This document shows, piece after piece, positions 1-7,594 of a stretch of 64,000 nt of DNA (the first letter of the stretch is position 1; every line of letters starts with the position of its first letter). Source of the DNA: Sporichthya polymorpha DSM 43042 (lineage in GTDB: Bacteria; Actinomycetota; Actinomycetes; Sporichthyales; Sporichthyaceae); contig NZ_KB913029.1 in assembly GCF_000384115.1 (NCBI RefSeq), forward strand, positions 530,907 through 594,906, read 5' to 3'. The position numbers were made by a program, and so were the translations under genes. The notes beneath the pieces are model-generated. The model was not told the origin of the DNA and searched no databases. It was given only the letters and a program-made list of their open reading frames with translations.

Positions 1-163
1 ACGCGAACACGACGATCGGCAGCAGCGCGAGATTGACCAGCGCCAGCAGCGCGATGCCGGCGACCAGCCGGGGGTCGCCCCGGCGGGCAAGCCGCTTGCG
101 CGGGCGGGGCGCGGGGACCCCGCGGGTGCTCAGCGCCGGCAGCAGGGCGGTGGGCGTCCTCAT
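1..163 (-). CDS. Membrane protein partner of BlaI, N-terminal part only (possible M56-type sensor peptidase)
   Basis: Only the first 54 codons are visible; the gene runs off the left edge. Its ATG overlaps the stop codon of the upstream blaI-like gene (ATGA), so the two are translationally coupled. The visible part has a basic N-terminus (RPRKRLARR around residues 20-28) followed by one hydrophobic segment at about residues 33-53. Genes directly downstream of BlaI/MecI/CopY repressors usually encode M56-family (BlaR1/MecR1-like) membrane metallopeptidases that inactivate the repressor. The part seen is too short to show a zinc motif, so that assignment rests on gene order. A metal transporter is the main alternative. 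Confidence 0.4.
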   Translation of the reverse strand, partial: MRTPTALLPALSTRGVPAPRPRKRLARRGDPRLVAGIALLALVNLALLPIVVFA

Positions 164-543
164 GGCGGCGGCGGGTCCGGGTGCAGGATCGCGGCCAACT
201 CCTCGAGCAACGCCGGGTCCGCATGTTCGCTCAGCAGGTGCGCGAGCACCGCGCGGCGATCGGTCGCCGCTAGCAGCAGACGATCGATCGCCTGCGCGGT
301 GAGTTGGTCGTGGTCGCCCGCCGCGCGGTAGAGGTTGCGCTGGCCATCACTGGAGCGCTCGACCAGGCCCTTGGTGGTGAGCCGGGAGAGCACCGTCAAC
401 ACCGTGGTCGGGGCGCGCGACGGCCCGGGCAGTCGCGCCGCGACCTCCTGCGCGGTGAGCGTGGTACCGGCCTCCCACAGCTGGCGCAGGACCTCGGCCT
501 CGAGCTCACCGAGGCGCCGGCCCGCGATATCGAAGCGCACCAC
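160..543 (-). CDS. BlaI/MecI/CopY-family transcriptional repressor
   Basis: This 127-residue protein has the family's usual length and layout. An N-terminal winged helix (about residues 10-75, with LTAQEVAARL and TTVLTVLSRLTTKGLVER forming the recognition region) is followed by a C-terminal helical dimerisation part. BlaI-type repressors bind TACA/TGTA dyads and are removed by proteolysis through a membrane sensor, or by metal in the CopY branch. A matching palindrome lies directly upstream at 580-597, so autoregulation is likely. It is coupled to a truncated membrane gene. Cysteines are absent, so direct metal sensing like CopY is unlikely. Confidence 0.85.
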   Translation of the reverse strand: MVRFDIAGRRLGELEAEVLRQLWEAGTTLTAQEVAARLPGPSRAPTTVLTVLSRLTTKGLVERSSDGQRNLYRAAGDHDQLTAQAIDRLLLAATDRRAVLAHLLSEHADPALLEELAAILHPDPPPP

Positions 544-579
544 CCGCGTCTGCCTCCCTCGCTGCTATGGACCAGGGCC

Positions 580-597
580 CTCTACAACACTGTAGAG
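580..597. promoter_or_regulatory. BlaI-type operator palindrome
   Basis: Perfect 7-bp arms CTCTACA and TGTAGAG are separated by ACAC. This contains the TACA/TGTA core recognised by BlaI/MecI repressors and lies 37 bp upstream of the blaI-like start. It is the only such dyad I saw nearby. Confidence 0.7.
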
Positions 598-640
598 CCA
601 GCGGCGCGAAATCGGGCCGGGAGATTGATCGAGAGGGAGG

Positions 641-1066
641 TCACGCGCCTGGCCCGTGGACGCAGGGCTGGATGTGCAGGCAGGCAGCCAGCGCGGAGGC
701 GTTGTCCGCGGCCATTGCCCGTGCCACCACGATCAGGTCGGCCACCCGCGGGTCGACGACCCGGTAGTGACAGAAACGGCCGTCGCGGCGCGCTGCGATG
801 TAGCCGCAGTCGGACAGGCACGCCAGATGCGCCGAGACCCGCCCTTGGGACAACCCGATGCGGGCGACGCATTCGCTCACGGTGTGTTCGGTGGTGAGCA
901 GGAACTCCAGCAGGCGCAGCCGGGTCGGGTCCCCCAGCGCGCGGAAGAACTTCGCCACCACCGCGACCTGCTCGCCGGTATCCCCGAGCAGGGAGACCCC
1001 AGCCACTGGCGGCGGAGGCGCGGGCGCGGCGGTTCGTGGGGTGATGGTGCGCACGTTGCCGGCCAT
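641..1066 (-). CDS. ArsR/SmtB-family metal-responsive repressor (CmtR/actinobacterial MerR type)
   Basis: The 141-residue protein has the ArsR winged helix (FFRALGDPTRLRLLEFLL at about residues 40-57). The pair Cys83-x3-Cys87 sits in the LACLSDCG stretch, equivalent to Cys57/Cys61 of mycobacterial CmtR (Cd/Pb sensor). C-terminal Cys129 and Cys135 could supply the third thiolate. Streptomyces mer operons use an ArsR-family repressor rather than the proteobacterial MerR type, which fits its position divergent from merA. It probably represses the merA-merB operon and itself until Hg(II) or an organomercurial product binds the thiols. Cd/Pb specificity cannot be excluded. Confidence 0.8.
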   Translation of the reverse strand: MAGNVRTITPRTAAPAPPPPVAGVSLLGDTGEQVAVVAKFFRALGDPTRLRLLEFLLTTEHTVSECVARIGLSQGRVSAHLACLSDCGYIAARRDGRFCHYRVVDPRVADLIVVARAMAADNASALAACLHIQPCVHGPGA

Positions 1067-1102
1067 GGCTTTCCAGTTCCTTCCGCGACCTACTCATCCG
1101 CC

Positions 1103-1139
1103 TGGACGAATACTACAACGCGCCATACATTCGGGAATG
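1103..1139 (+). promoter_or_regulatory. Promoter and probable operator of the merA-merB operon
   Basis: TGGACG (1103-1108) and TACATT (1126-1131) are separated by 17 bp and resemble a sigma-A promoter. An inverted repeat CATTC-GG-GAATG (1128-1139) overlaps the -10 element and start region. A flanking CGAAT/ATTCG pair at 1108-1132 adds a wider dyad. This would let the divergent ArsR-type repressor block both directions. Confidence 0.5.
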
Positions 1140-1258
1140 CGGATTGGACGGTTCGCAGGCGGGTACCTCACACGCCGGACCACCGGCCGCGTTCACCCGC
1201 CTGCCCCGGGCACCGGAGCAGTGCTCGGCCCCACCGCACGGACTGCAGGAGGTCCCTT

Positions 1259-2647
1259 GTGATCGAGCCCCCAGCCATCGACCTGGCCGTGATCGGGTCC
1301 GGGGGCGCGGCGATGGCCGCGGCCATTACCGCCCGCCAGGCCGGGAAGACGGTGGTGCTGATCGAGGAGGGCACCCTGGGCGGCACCTGCGTCAACGTCG
1401 GGTGCGTGCCGTCCAAGACGCTGCTCGCCGCCGCCGGGGCACGGCACGGCGCGTTGAGCAACCCGTTCCCGGGCGCCCCGACCTCGGCCGGCCCGGTGGA
1501 TCTGGGCGCCCTCGTCGCGCAGAAGGACGAGCTGGTCGGGGCGCTGCGCCAGGCCAAGTACGCCGCCGTGGCCGACGCCTACGGGTTCGAGGTGCGCCCC
1601 GGCCGGGCCCGCTTCCTCGACGCCGACACCCTCACCGTCGACGGGGCAGTACTGCCGGCCCGGGCGTACCTGATCGCCACCGGTGCCGCCCCGGCCGACC
1701 CGCAATTACCCGGCCTGGACGCGGTCGACTGGCTGACCTCGACCACGGCGATGGACCTGAGCGAGGTGCCCGAATCCCTGATCGTGATCGGCGGCGGCTA
1801 CGTCGGGATGGAACAGGCCCAGCTCTTCGCGCACCTGGGCAGCCGGGTCACCCTCATCGGGCGCCTGGCCCCCGCGGCCGAACCCGAACTCGCCGAAGCG
1901 CTGCGTGCGGTGTTCACCGACGACGGGATCACCCTGATCGAGGATCGCGCCGCCACCGTCGAGACCGAGGGTGGCCGGGTCGTGGTGGTGACCCGGTCCG
2001 GTCAGCGCGCGCGAGCTGCGCGGTTGCTGGTGGCGACCGGCCGGGCGCCGCGCACTGCCGCGTTGAACCTGGACGCGGCCGCGGTGAAGACCGATGACCG
2101 CGGCTTCGTCCTCGTCGACGCCCACCAGCGCACCTCCAACCCCGCCGTCTTCGCCGCCGGGGACGTGTCCGGGGCACCGCAGTACGTCTACGTCGCGGCC
2201 GCCGCGGGGCGGGTGGCCGCGCTGAATGCCACCGGGGCAGCGGGCGAACGCCCGGCGAGCGTGGACTACACCGGGATGCCCGCGGTGGTGTTCACCCGCC
2301 CACAGCTCGCCTCGGCCGGACTCACCGAGGCCCAGGCGCTGGCCGCCGGGCACCGCGCCGACACCCGAATCCTGGACCTGGCCGACGTGCCCAGGGCGCT
2401 GGCCAACCACGACACCCGCGGCGTCGTCAAGCTCGTCGCCGACGCCGACACCGGGGCAGTGCTGGGCGTACACGCCGCCGCCGAGTCGGCCGGGGAGATC
2501 ATGCTGGCCGCCACGTACGCGATCAAGGCGCGGATGACCGTCGATGAGATCGCCGACACCTGGGCGCCGTATCTGACCATGGCCGAGAGTCTGCGCCTGG
2601 TCGCCGGGCTGTTCCGCAACGAGATGCCCACCTCCTGTTGCGCCTGA
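1259..2647 (+). CDS. merA: Mercuric reductase MerA (without N-terminal HMA domain)
   Basis: This NADPH-dependent flavoenzyme reduces Hg(II) to volatile Hg(0) in the cytoplasm. The 462 residues show the FAD-binding GSGGAAMAAA start, the redox pair Cys44/Cys49 (GGTCVNVGCVPSK), an NAD(P)-binding GGGYVGMEQAQ segment, and the C-terminal vicinal Cys460-Cys461 that delivers Hg(II) to the active site and distinguishes MerA from lipoamide dehydrogenases. The N-terminal metal-binding NmerA domain is absent, as in many actinobacterial enzymes. GTG at 1259 is chosen because AGGAGG lies 6 bases upstream. Codon 150 is TTA (1706-1708), very rare in such a genome. Confidence 0.93.
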   Translation: MIEPPAIDLAVIGSGGAAMAAAITARQAGKTVVLIEEGTLGGTCVNVGCVPSKTLLAAAGARHGALSNPFPGAPTSAGPVDLGALVAQKDELVGALRQAKYAAVADAYGFEVRPGRARFLDADTLTVDGAVLPARAYLIATGAAPADPQLPGLDAVDWLTSTTAMDLSEVPESLIVIGGGYVGMEQAQLFAHLGSRVTLIGRLAPAAEPELAEALRAVFTDDGITLIEDRAATVETEGGRVVVVTRSGQRARAARLLVATGRAPRTAALNLDAAAVKTDDRGFVLVDAHQRTSNPAVFAAGDVSGAPQYVYVAAAAGRVAALNATGAAGERPASVDYTGMPAVVFTRPQLASAGLTEAQALAAGHRADTRILDLADVPRALANHDTRGVVKLVADADTGAVLGVHAAAESAGEIMLAATYAIKARMTVDEIADTWAPYLTMAESLRLVAGLFRNEMPTSCCA

Positions 2648-2678
2648 ACACCCGCGCCCTGGGAAGGAGCACCGGGAA

Positions 2679-3410
2679 ATGAGCACCCACTCCCACCACG
2701 CCGAGACCAACCACGTCGATTCCGGTGTGCTGGCCACTCGGCTCGCCGCCGCGTTCAACGGCGGCGGGGCCAGCAGGGCCCGCCCCTGGCTGTGGCGCCC
2801 ACTGCTCCAACTCCTCGCCCGGGGCGAGCCGGTGAGCCTCGATCGGATAGCCGAGGCCACCGGCCGGACCCCCGAACAGGTCCGCGAAGCGCTGGCCGCG
2901 AACCCCGACACGGAGTACGACGTCCACGGCCACGTCGTCGGCAGCGGCCTCACCCAGAACCCGACACCGCACTGCTTCGAGGTCGACGGGCGCAGCCTGT
3001 ACACCTGGTGCGCGCTGGATACCCTGATCTTTCCCACGGTCCTGGACCGGCCCGCGCAGGTCATGTCCCCGACCCCGGGCAGCGGTGAGCTGGTGCGCGT
3101 GGGCGTGGACCCCATCGCGGGTATCACGTCGTTAGATCCGGTGACCGCGGTCGTGTCCGTCCTGATCCCCGGCACCGGGGCCGGGGTGCGTGCGTCGTTC
3201 TGCAACCAGGTCCACTTCTTCGCCGCCCCCACCCTGGCCGCCGGCTGGCTCACCGAACACCCTGGCGGAGTCGCGATAGGCGTCGCGGACGCGTTCGAGC
3301 TGGGCCGGCGCCTGGCCCGGGACCTGGCGCCGGGCACCCCGTCCGCCGCCGGACCGCACGGCCCACGACCCGGCCCCGCCTCATTCGATTCTCGCGAAGG
3401 AGACGCATGA
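2679..3410 (+). CDS. merB: Organomercurial lyase MerB
   Basis: MerB protonolyses C-Hg bonds, releasing Hg(II) for MerA. The 243-residue protein has an N-terminal winged-helix-like part (about residues 40-90). The catalytic triad is visible as Cys111 and Asp114 in YTWCALDTLIFP and Cys175 in SFCNQVHFF, matching Cys96/Asp99/Cys159 of the R831b enzyme. A GGAAGGAG ribosome site precedes the ATG. Its stop overlaps the next gene by ATGA. Codon 152 is TTA (3132-3134), the second TTA found in this operon. Confidence 0.93.
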   Translation: MSTHSHHAETNHVDSGVLATRLAAAFNGGGASRARPWLWRPLLQLLARGEPVSLDRIAEATGRTPEQVREALAANPDTEYDVHGHVVGSGLTQNPTPHCFEVDGRSLYTWCALDTLIFPTVLDRPAQVMSPTPGSGELVRVGVDPIAGITSLDPVTAVVSVLIPGTGAGVRASFCNQVHFFAAPTLAAGWLTEHPGGVAIGVADAFELGRRLARDLAPGTPSAAGPHGPRPGPASFDSREGDA

Positions 3411-4768
3411 CGGAGCAGTTCGATGTGATCGTCATCGGGATGGGCCCGGGCGGGGAGGTCGCCGCGTCCCGGCTGCTGAGCGCCGGACGCCGGGTCGCGG
3501 TCATCGAGGCGGAACTGATCGGCGGCGAGTGCGCCTACTGGGCGTGCATCCCGTCCAAGACCCTGCTGCGCCCACCCGAGGCGGCAGGCGAGGTCGCCCG
3601 CGCCGCGGGCGTAGACGGTGCCCGCCTGGACTGGCCCGCGACCCGCACCTACCGGGACTACATGATCCGCCACCTCGACGACACCAACCAGATCAGCGGC
3701 TACGAGAAATCCGGCGCCACCGTCATCAAGGGCGCCGCCCGCATCACCGGGCCTGGCACGGTCGAGGTCGACGGGCGCGTGCTGAACGCGGCCGACATCA
3801 TCATCGCCACCGGCTCCACGGCCGTCCTCCCTCCGGTCGCGGGGCTGGAAACCGTCCCGGTGTGGACCAACCGGGAAGCCACCACCGTCACCGAGATCCC
3901 CGCCCACGTGGTGATGCTCGGCGGCAGCGCCGTCGGAACCGAACTCGGAACATTCCTGCACCGCTTCGGCGCCCAGGTCGCCATCGTCGAACGTTCGGCG
4001 ACGCTGCTCTCGCGGGAGGACCCACGGGTTGGGGAAATCCTCGGCGCACGGATGCGCGCCGAAGGCATCGACGTGCGCACCAGCGTCACCGCCACCCGCG
4101 CCCACCGCGAGGGCACCGAGACCGTGATCACCCTCGACGACGGCACCGAATTGCGCTGCGACATCGTCGTGGTGGGCGCCGGGCGCCGCCCCCGCACGAC
4201 CGATCTGGGTCTGGACACGCTCGGCGTCACCCTCGGGGACAAGGGCGGAATCGCGGTCGACGAACACTGTCGCGCCGGCGACGGACTGTGGGCGGTCGGG
4301 GACGTCACCGCGATCATGGCCTTCACCCACGTCGCCAAATACCAGGCCCGCATCGCCGCCGACGCCATCCTCGGACGCCCGCATCCGGCAACCTATGAGG
4401 GCATCCCGCGGGTGGTGTTCACCGACCCCGAGGTCGCCGCCGTCGGGCTGACCCCCGCCCAGGCCGACCAGCAGGGCCTGCGAACCGCGAGCGTCGAGCT
4501 CAACCTGGCCGACGCGATCGCACGGCCGTGGACCTACGAACAGGATCCTCAGGGCCACCTGGGGCTGCTCGCAGACCACGACAAGGGCGTACTGCTGGGC
4601 GCCTGGGCCGTGGCCCCCATGGCCGGGGAGTGGATCCACCAGGCCGCCCTGGCGATCCGCACCCGAATCCCGATCGACGTCCTCCTCGACCAGGTCGCCC
4701 AATTCCCCACCTACAGCGAAGGCTTCCACGCAGCCCTGGAACAACTCGATCTGCCCGCATACCGCTGA
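3407..4768 (+). CDS. FAD-dependent pyridine nucleotide-disulfide oxidoreductase of the mer operon
   Basis: This 453-residue protein belongs to the lipoamide dehydrogenase/mercuric reductase superfamily. It shows the FAD motif GMGPGGEVAA (residues 11-20), the redox pair Cys42-x4-Cys47 (GGECAYWACIPSK), a second nucleotide fold (GGSAVGTELGTFLHRFG) and the GLWAVGDVTA FAD motif. The C-terminus lacks the Cys-Cys pair of MerA and ends in an interface-like segment (FPTYSEGFHAALEQL). It is therefore a different reductase from the upstream MerA. Translational coupling to merB suggests a role in thiol recycling or mercury handling. The substrate cannot be read from sequence. Confidence 0.85.
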   Translation: MTEQFDVIVIGMGPGGEVAASRLLSAGRRVAVIEAELIGGECAYWACIPSKTLLRPPEAAGEVARAAGVDGARLDWPATRTYRDYMIRHLDDTNQISGYEKSGATVIKGAARITGPGTVEVDGRVLNAADIIIATGSTAVLPPVAGLETVPVWTNREATTVTEIPAHVVMLGGSAVGTELGTFLHRFGAQVAIVERSATLLSREDPRVGEILGARMRAEGIDVRTSVTATRAHREGTETVITLDDGTELRCDIVVVGAGRRPRTTDLGLDTLGVTLGDKGGIAVDEHCRAGDGLWAVGDVTAIMAFTHVAKYQARIAADAILGRPHPATYEGIPRVVFTDPEVAAVGLTPAQADQQGLRTASVELNLADAIARPWTYEQDPQGHLGLLADHDKGVLLGAWAVAPMAGEWIHQAALAIRTRIPIDVLLDQVAQFPTYSEGFHAALEQLDLPAYR

Positions 4769-4914
4769 AGACGACGCCGAGTATGGGTGGGCGTGCGCCC
4801 GCGCCGTACTCCCACGGCAGGCGCCCCCGGCCCGACACCGGTCGATACCGCTGCCCCGGACAACCGCGGCGGCGTCCCTGGCCTCACCCCATCCGTGACC
4901 GGCAGCATCCGCAG

Positions 4915-4952
4915 CGCGGGGAGTGTGACGCCGAAGCAGCGCACTCCCCGCG
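4915..4952. terminator. Bidirectional hairpin between convergent genes
   Basis: Perfect 11-bp arms CGCGGGGAGTG and CACTCCCCGCG with a 16-base loop lie between the end of the mer-operon reductase and the end of the convergent metallothionein-like gene. There is no clear T-tract, as is usual in actinomycetes. Confidence 0.6.
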
Positions 4953-4974
4953 TCGCGGGCCGCTGCTCAGCCGG

Positions 4975-5124
4975 TCAACCCCCGGCCTTGACCATGGTCT
5001 GCCCGCAGCAGCAGGACGGGGCTTGCTGGCCCTGGCAGTTCGCCGGGGCCGCCTTCGTCACGGTCAACTCACACCCGCAGTCCTCAAGCGGACACCGATA
5101 GATCTCGCCCTTACGAAACGGCAT
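4975..5124 (-). CDS. Small Cys-rich metallothionein-like protein
   Basis: The ATG at 5124 is preceded by GAGGAGGTG, which decides the start and gives a 49-residue protein. It has seven cysteines: Cys11, Cys16 and Cys18 in RCPLEDCGCEL, Cys30, and the run Cys38-Cys40 before GQTM. The pattern of a CGC-type site followed by a second Cys cluster and a glycine resembles short actinobacterial metallothioneins. It probably sequesters Hg, Cd, Zn or Cu in the cytosol. It is transcribed divergently from the MerR-type regulator through a promoter with the overlong spacer typical of MerR control. Confidence 0.65.
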   Translation of the reverse strand: MPFRKGEIYRCPLEDCGCELTVTKAAPANCQGQQAPSCCCGQTMVKAGG

Positions 5125-5158
5125 GGATCTCACCTCCTCATCGTTTGATTCGACTGCG

Positions 5159-5190
5159 AAGCTAGAACCCGGACCCGGGGGCCAGGTCAA
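5159..5190 (-). promoter_or_regulatory. MerR-type promoter of the metallothionein-like gene
   Basis: On the minus strand TTGACC (5185-5190) and TAGCTT (5159-5164) are separated by 20 bp, the 19-20 bp spacing that MerR-family activators correct by DNA distortion. The spacer holds an imperfect dyad, ACCTGG against CCGGGT. Confidence 0.65.
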
Positions 5191-5213
5191 CTGCACGGTC
5201 GGAGGAGACCCAG

Positions 5214-5690
5214 ATGATGCGGCAAGGACTGACCATCGGGCAGGCCGCCCAGGCCGCGGGGTTGACCCGCAAGGCCGTCCGGGTCTACGAAACCCGGGGC
5301 CTGCTGCCGGTAGCCGATCGCACGGCGGCCGGCTACCGCCTCTACAACTCGACCGACATCGAGTTGCTGAGTTTCATCCGCCAGGCCCGCACCCTCGGCC
5401 TGCGCCTGGACGACATCCGCGTCGTGCTGGACATCAAGAACGGCGGAAACGCACCGTGCAGCGCCGTGCGGGATCTACTCGACACGCGCATGGCCGAGAT
5501 CGACGCCACCGTGCGGGAACTGCTCGCACTTCGCGACACCCTCACCGCCGTACGCGAAGGTGCCGACACCTGTCCCGACAACACCGCCACCGTCTGCCCG
5601 ATCATCGAGGACGCGGAACCGGACAACACAGCACGGGGCTCTTCTCCCCCACAACACCCGCAGCGGCAAAAGGATCCATCGGCCCGATAG
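5214..5690 (+). CDS. MerR-family heavy-metal regulator with an Hg-type Cys triad
   Basis: The 158-residue protein begins with a MerR winged helix (LTIGQAAQAAGLTRKAVRVY) and a coiled-coil dimerisation helix (about residues 80-117). Cys82, Cys120 and Cys128 fall almost exactly where Tn21 MerR has its Hg(II)-binding Cys82/Cys117/Cys126. ZntR- or CadR-like sensors share part of this set, so Hg versus Cd/Zn is not settled. A GGAGGAG site precedes tandem ATGs at 5214 and 5217; either may be used. The C-terminal tail (about residues 135-158) is low complexity. The likely target is the divergent metallothionein-like gene. Confidence 0.85.
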   Translation: MMRQGLTIGQAAQAAGLTRKAVRVYETRGLLPVADRTAAGYRLYNSTDIELLSFIRQARTLGLRLDDIRVVLDIKNGGNAPCSAVRDLLDTRMAEIDATVRELLALRDTLTAVREGADTCPDNTATVCPIIEDAEPDNTARGSSPPQHPQRQKDPSAR

Positions 5691-5795
5691 CCGAACCCCC
5701 ACTGGTACGCCAATGACGGACAGTCAGATGTGCCCGGCCACGCTCGCCGCGGGGGCCCACAAGCCCGGTCCTTTCGTGTCGTCCCGGAAACGTCG

Positions 5796-6040
5796 GTGCT
5801 GCCGGACAGCATCGCCTACGCCCGGGTGTCCACCGACGCCCAGGACCTCGAAGCGCAGCGCCAAGCCCTCGCGGGACGCGGAGTCGGCCCGAGCGGGTCT
5901 ACGTCGACCACGGCTTGACCGGGCACGGCCTGCCGACCTGCCGGGACTGCGCGGGGTCCTCGCGGCCTGTCGGGCTGCGCGCCGCGGGCCATTGGGGCCG
6001 ACTCTGCGTTCAGAGGACAAGTCCCCGGACACGCCGGGGC
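5796..6040 (+). pseudogene. Broken serine recombinase (resolvase/invertase) N-terminal fragment
   Basis: A GTG start opens DSIAYARVSTDAQDLEAQRQ, the classic resolvase N-terminus with the catalytic-serine motif (ARVST). The reading frame is then lost: ERVYVDHGLTG continues in a second frame from about 5891, and LRGVLAACRA in a third near 5945. Two frameshifts and the missing C-terminal two-thirds make this a pseudogene. It is probably the remnant of a Tn3-type or ICE resolvase that once accompanied the mercury cassette. Confidence 0.8.
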
Positions 6041-6235
6041 GATTCACTCCGATCTTCGTTCTCGTTGTTCTATTCACCGCCACTTACCTTTGCAACCGCC
6101 AATTCACCGTTGCTAACCGCTATTGCCGGCCTCTCACTCCAGCACTCAACTCTTTCGCTCCAGGTCAGCAGACATATGCATTCTTCGAATGTACGGTGGT
6201 CGCCGTCCGGCTTTATCGGGGAGGGCGTTGCGACG
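6041..6235. other. AT-richer spacer upstream of the relaxase, possible oriT remnant
   Basis: No gene is seen. Composition drops clearly in GC compared with its surroundings. Near-repeats such as TTGCAACCGCC (about 6089-6099) and TTGCTAACCGC (about 6110-6120) occur. Origins of transfer often lie just upstream of MobF relaxase genes, so this may be a decayed oriT; that is position-based inference only. Confidence 0.3.
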
Positions 6236-7379
6236 GTGTTGAGTTCGGCGAAGATCGGAACCGCCTCATGGCGGTACTACACCGCCGGCGTCGCCTGCGC
6301 GGCGACCGAGTTCTACCTCGGGATCGGCGAGGCCCCGGGCCGGTGGTCGGGGCGCGGCCTACCGGAGTTGGGTCTGGACCCGGGCGCGACGGTGCGCGAA
6401 TCGGAGCTGGAGGCATTGTTCGCGCGGGCGCTGCACCCGGTCACCGGCGCGCGGTTGGGGCGGGCGTGGCGGCAGGACGGGGTAACTAGGTTTGACTTGA
6501 CGTTCTCTGCGCCGAAGCGTCAGTTCGCTGTGGGCGTTGGGAGATTCGGATACCGCAGGTGCTGTTCGAGCCGCACACCGGGCAGCCGTGGCGGCGGCCA
6601 TGACGTACCTGGACACGCACGCATCTTGGTCGCGGCGCGGCATGAACGGGGTGGAACAGGTCGCCACGTCGGGCTTGGCGGCGGCGAGCTTTGAGCACCG
6701 GACCAGCCGCTGTGGTGACCCGCAACTCCACACCCACGCGTTGGTGGTGAACAAGGTCCGGTGCGAGGACGGGCGGTGGCGCACTCTGGATGCCACCGAG
6801 CTGTATCACCACAAGAAATCCGCGGGCGTCATTTATCACGCGGCCCTGCGCAGCGAATTGCACGCGCGCCTTGGTGTCGTCTTCGAGGAAGCGAATGCCC
6901 ACGGCCAAGCAGAGATTTTCGGGATCCCGGCCGGGCTGGTGAAGCTGTGGTCGAAAAGGACCGCGCAAATCGAACCCGAAGCCGCGACGAAAATCGCTGA
7001 ATACGAGAGCTCTCTCGGCCGGTCACTCACATCTGCCGAGCAGGCCGCGGTAACGAAAGCGGCGGTGTTGAAGACCCGCCCAGGCAAGACGCACCCCGAT
7101 CCGGCGACGCTGGCTCAGTCGTGGGCCGTCGAGGCCGAGCGCGCCGGCTACCGGCGTGAGGAGTTTGTCCGGGTTCCCGAAATCGCCCCCGCCGATGAGT
7201 CGCATCGGGCCTGCGAAAGTCCGCGCCGTCGCTCTGCGGGCCGATTGCGCACACAGATGGACATGCAACGCCATCGCCATGCCGTACCGCGGTCGGCAGT
7301 CCTCCTTTCGCGCACATCTACGTGCGCGCGACCCCCGGCCGTTCGTATCCGTCGGCCCATGCGCAGGAGGCACTCATGA
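6236..7379 (+). pseudogene. Frameshifted and truncated MobF (TrwC/TraA-type) relaxase
   Basis: A GTG at 6236 with GGGGAGGG upstream starts a relaxase N-terminus with the catalytic-tyrosine stretch ASWRYYT. Near 6510, inside the conserved DLTFSAPK segment, the frame shifts by one. It continues as SLWALGDSDTAGAVRAAH and later carries the metal-binding histidines in FEHRTSRCGDPQLHTH, equivalent to the three-His site of TrwC. After about 7190 the similarity decays, and a stop at 7379 removes the whole helicase half. The protein could nick oriT only if the shift were suppressed, so conjugation is probably lost. Its stop overlaps the excisionase start. Confidence 0.85.
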
Positions 7380-7594
7380 TTGCCGCAGAGCAGTCAGGCG
7401 CCCAACCACCGGTTCTGCTCACCGTCGAGGACGCCGCGCGCGCGATGGCCGTCGGACGCACTACCATCTACCAGCTTCTGGCTGCCCGATCTCTGCGCTC
7501 GGTCAAGATCGGTAGCGCCCGCCGGATCCCACTCGATGCCATCCGCGACTACGTCGCCGACATCAGCGCGGAGCAGGCCAGGACCCGGCGTTGA
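7376..7594 (+). CDS. Excisionase-like helix-turn-helix protein
   Basis: The 72-residue protein starts at an ATG with AGGAGG 5 bases upstream. It is an AlpA/Xis-type MerR-like winged helix: LLTVEDAARAMAVGRTTIYQLLAARSLRSVKIGSARRIPLDAI is the standard pattern of an excisionase DNA-binding domain. It overlaps the integrase gene by TTGA, the canonical xis-int arrangement in pSAM2-like actinobacterial elements. Its role would be to steer the integrase towards excision. Confidence 0.85.
   Translation: MIAAEQSGAQPPVLLTVEDAARAMAVGRTTIYQLLAARSLRSVKIGSARRIPLDAIRDYVADISAEQARTRR

Noticed and set aside
1706-4744. Very long minus-strand open frame opposite the mer operon
   Set aside because: It is a high-GC shadow of merA, merB and the reductase, with Gly/Asp/Arg-rich low-complexity translation and no domain.
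1-7590. Left attachment site of the element inside the window
   Set aside because: No second copy of the tRNA-Leu 3' segment (CGGGATTTGAACCCG) was found before the integrase.
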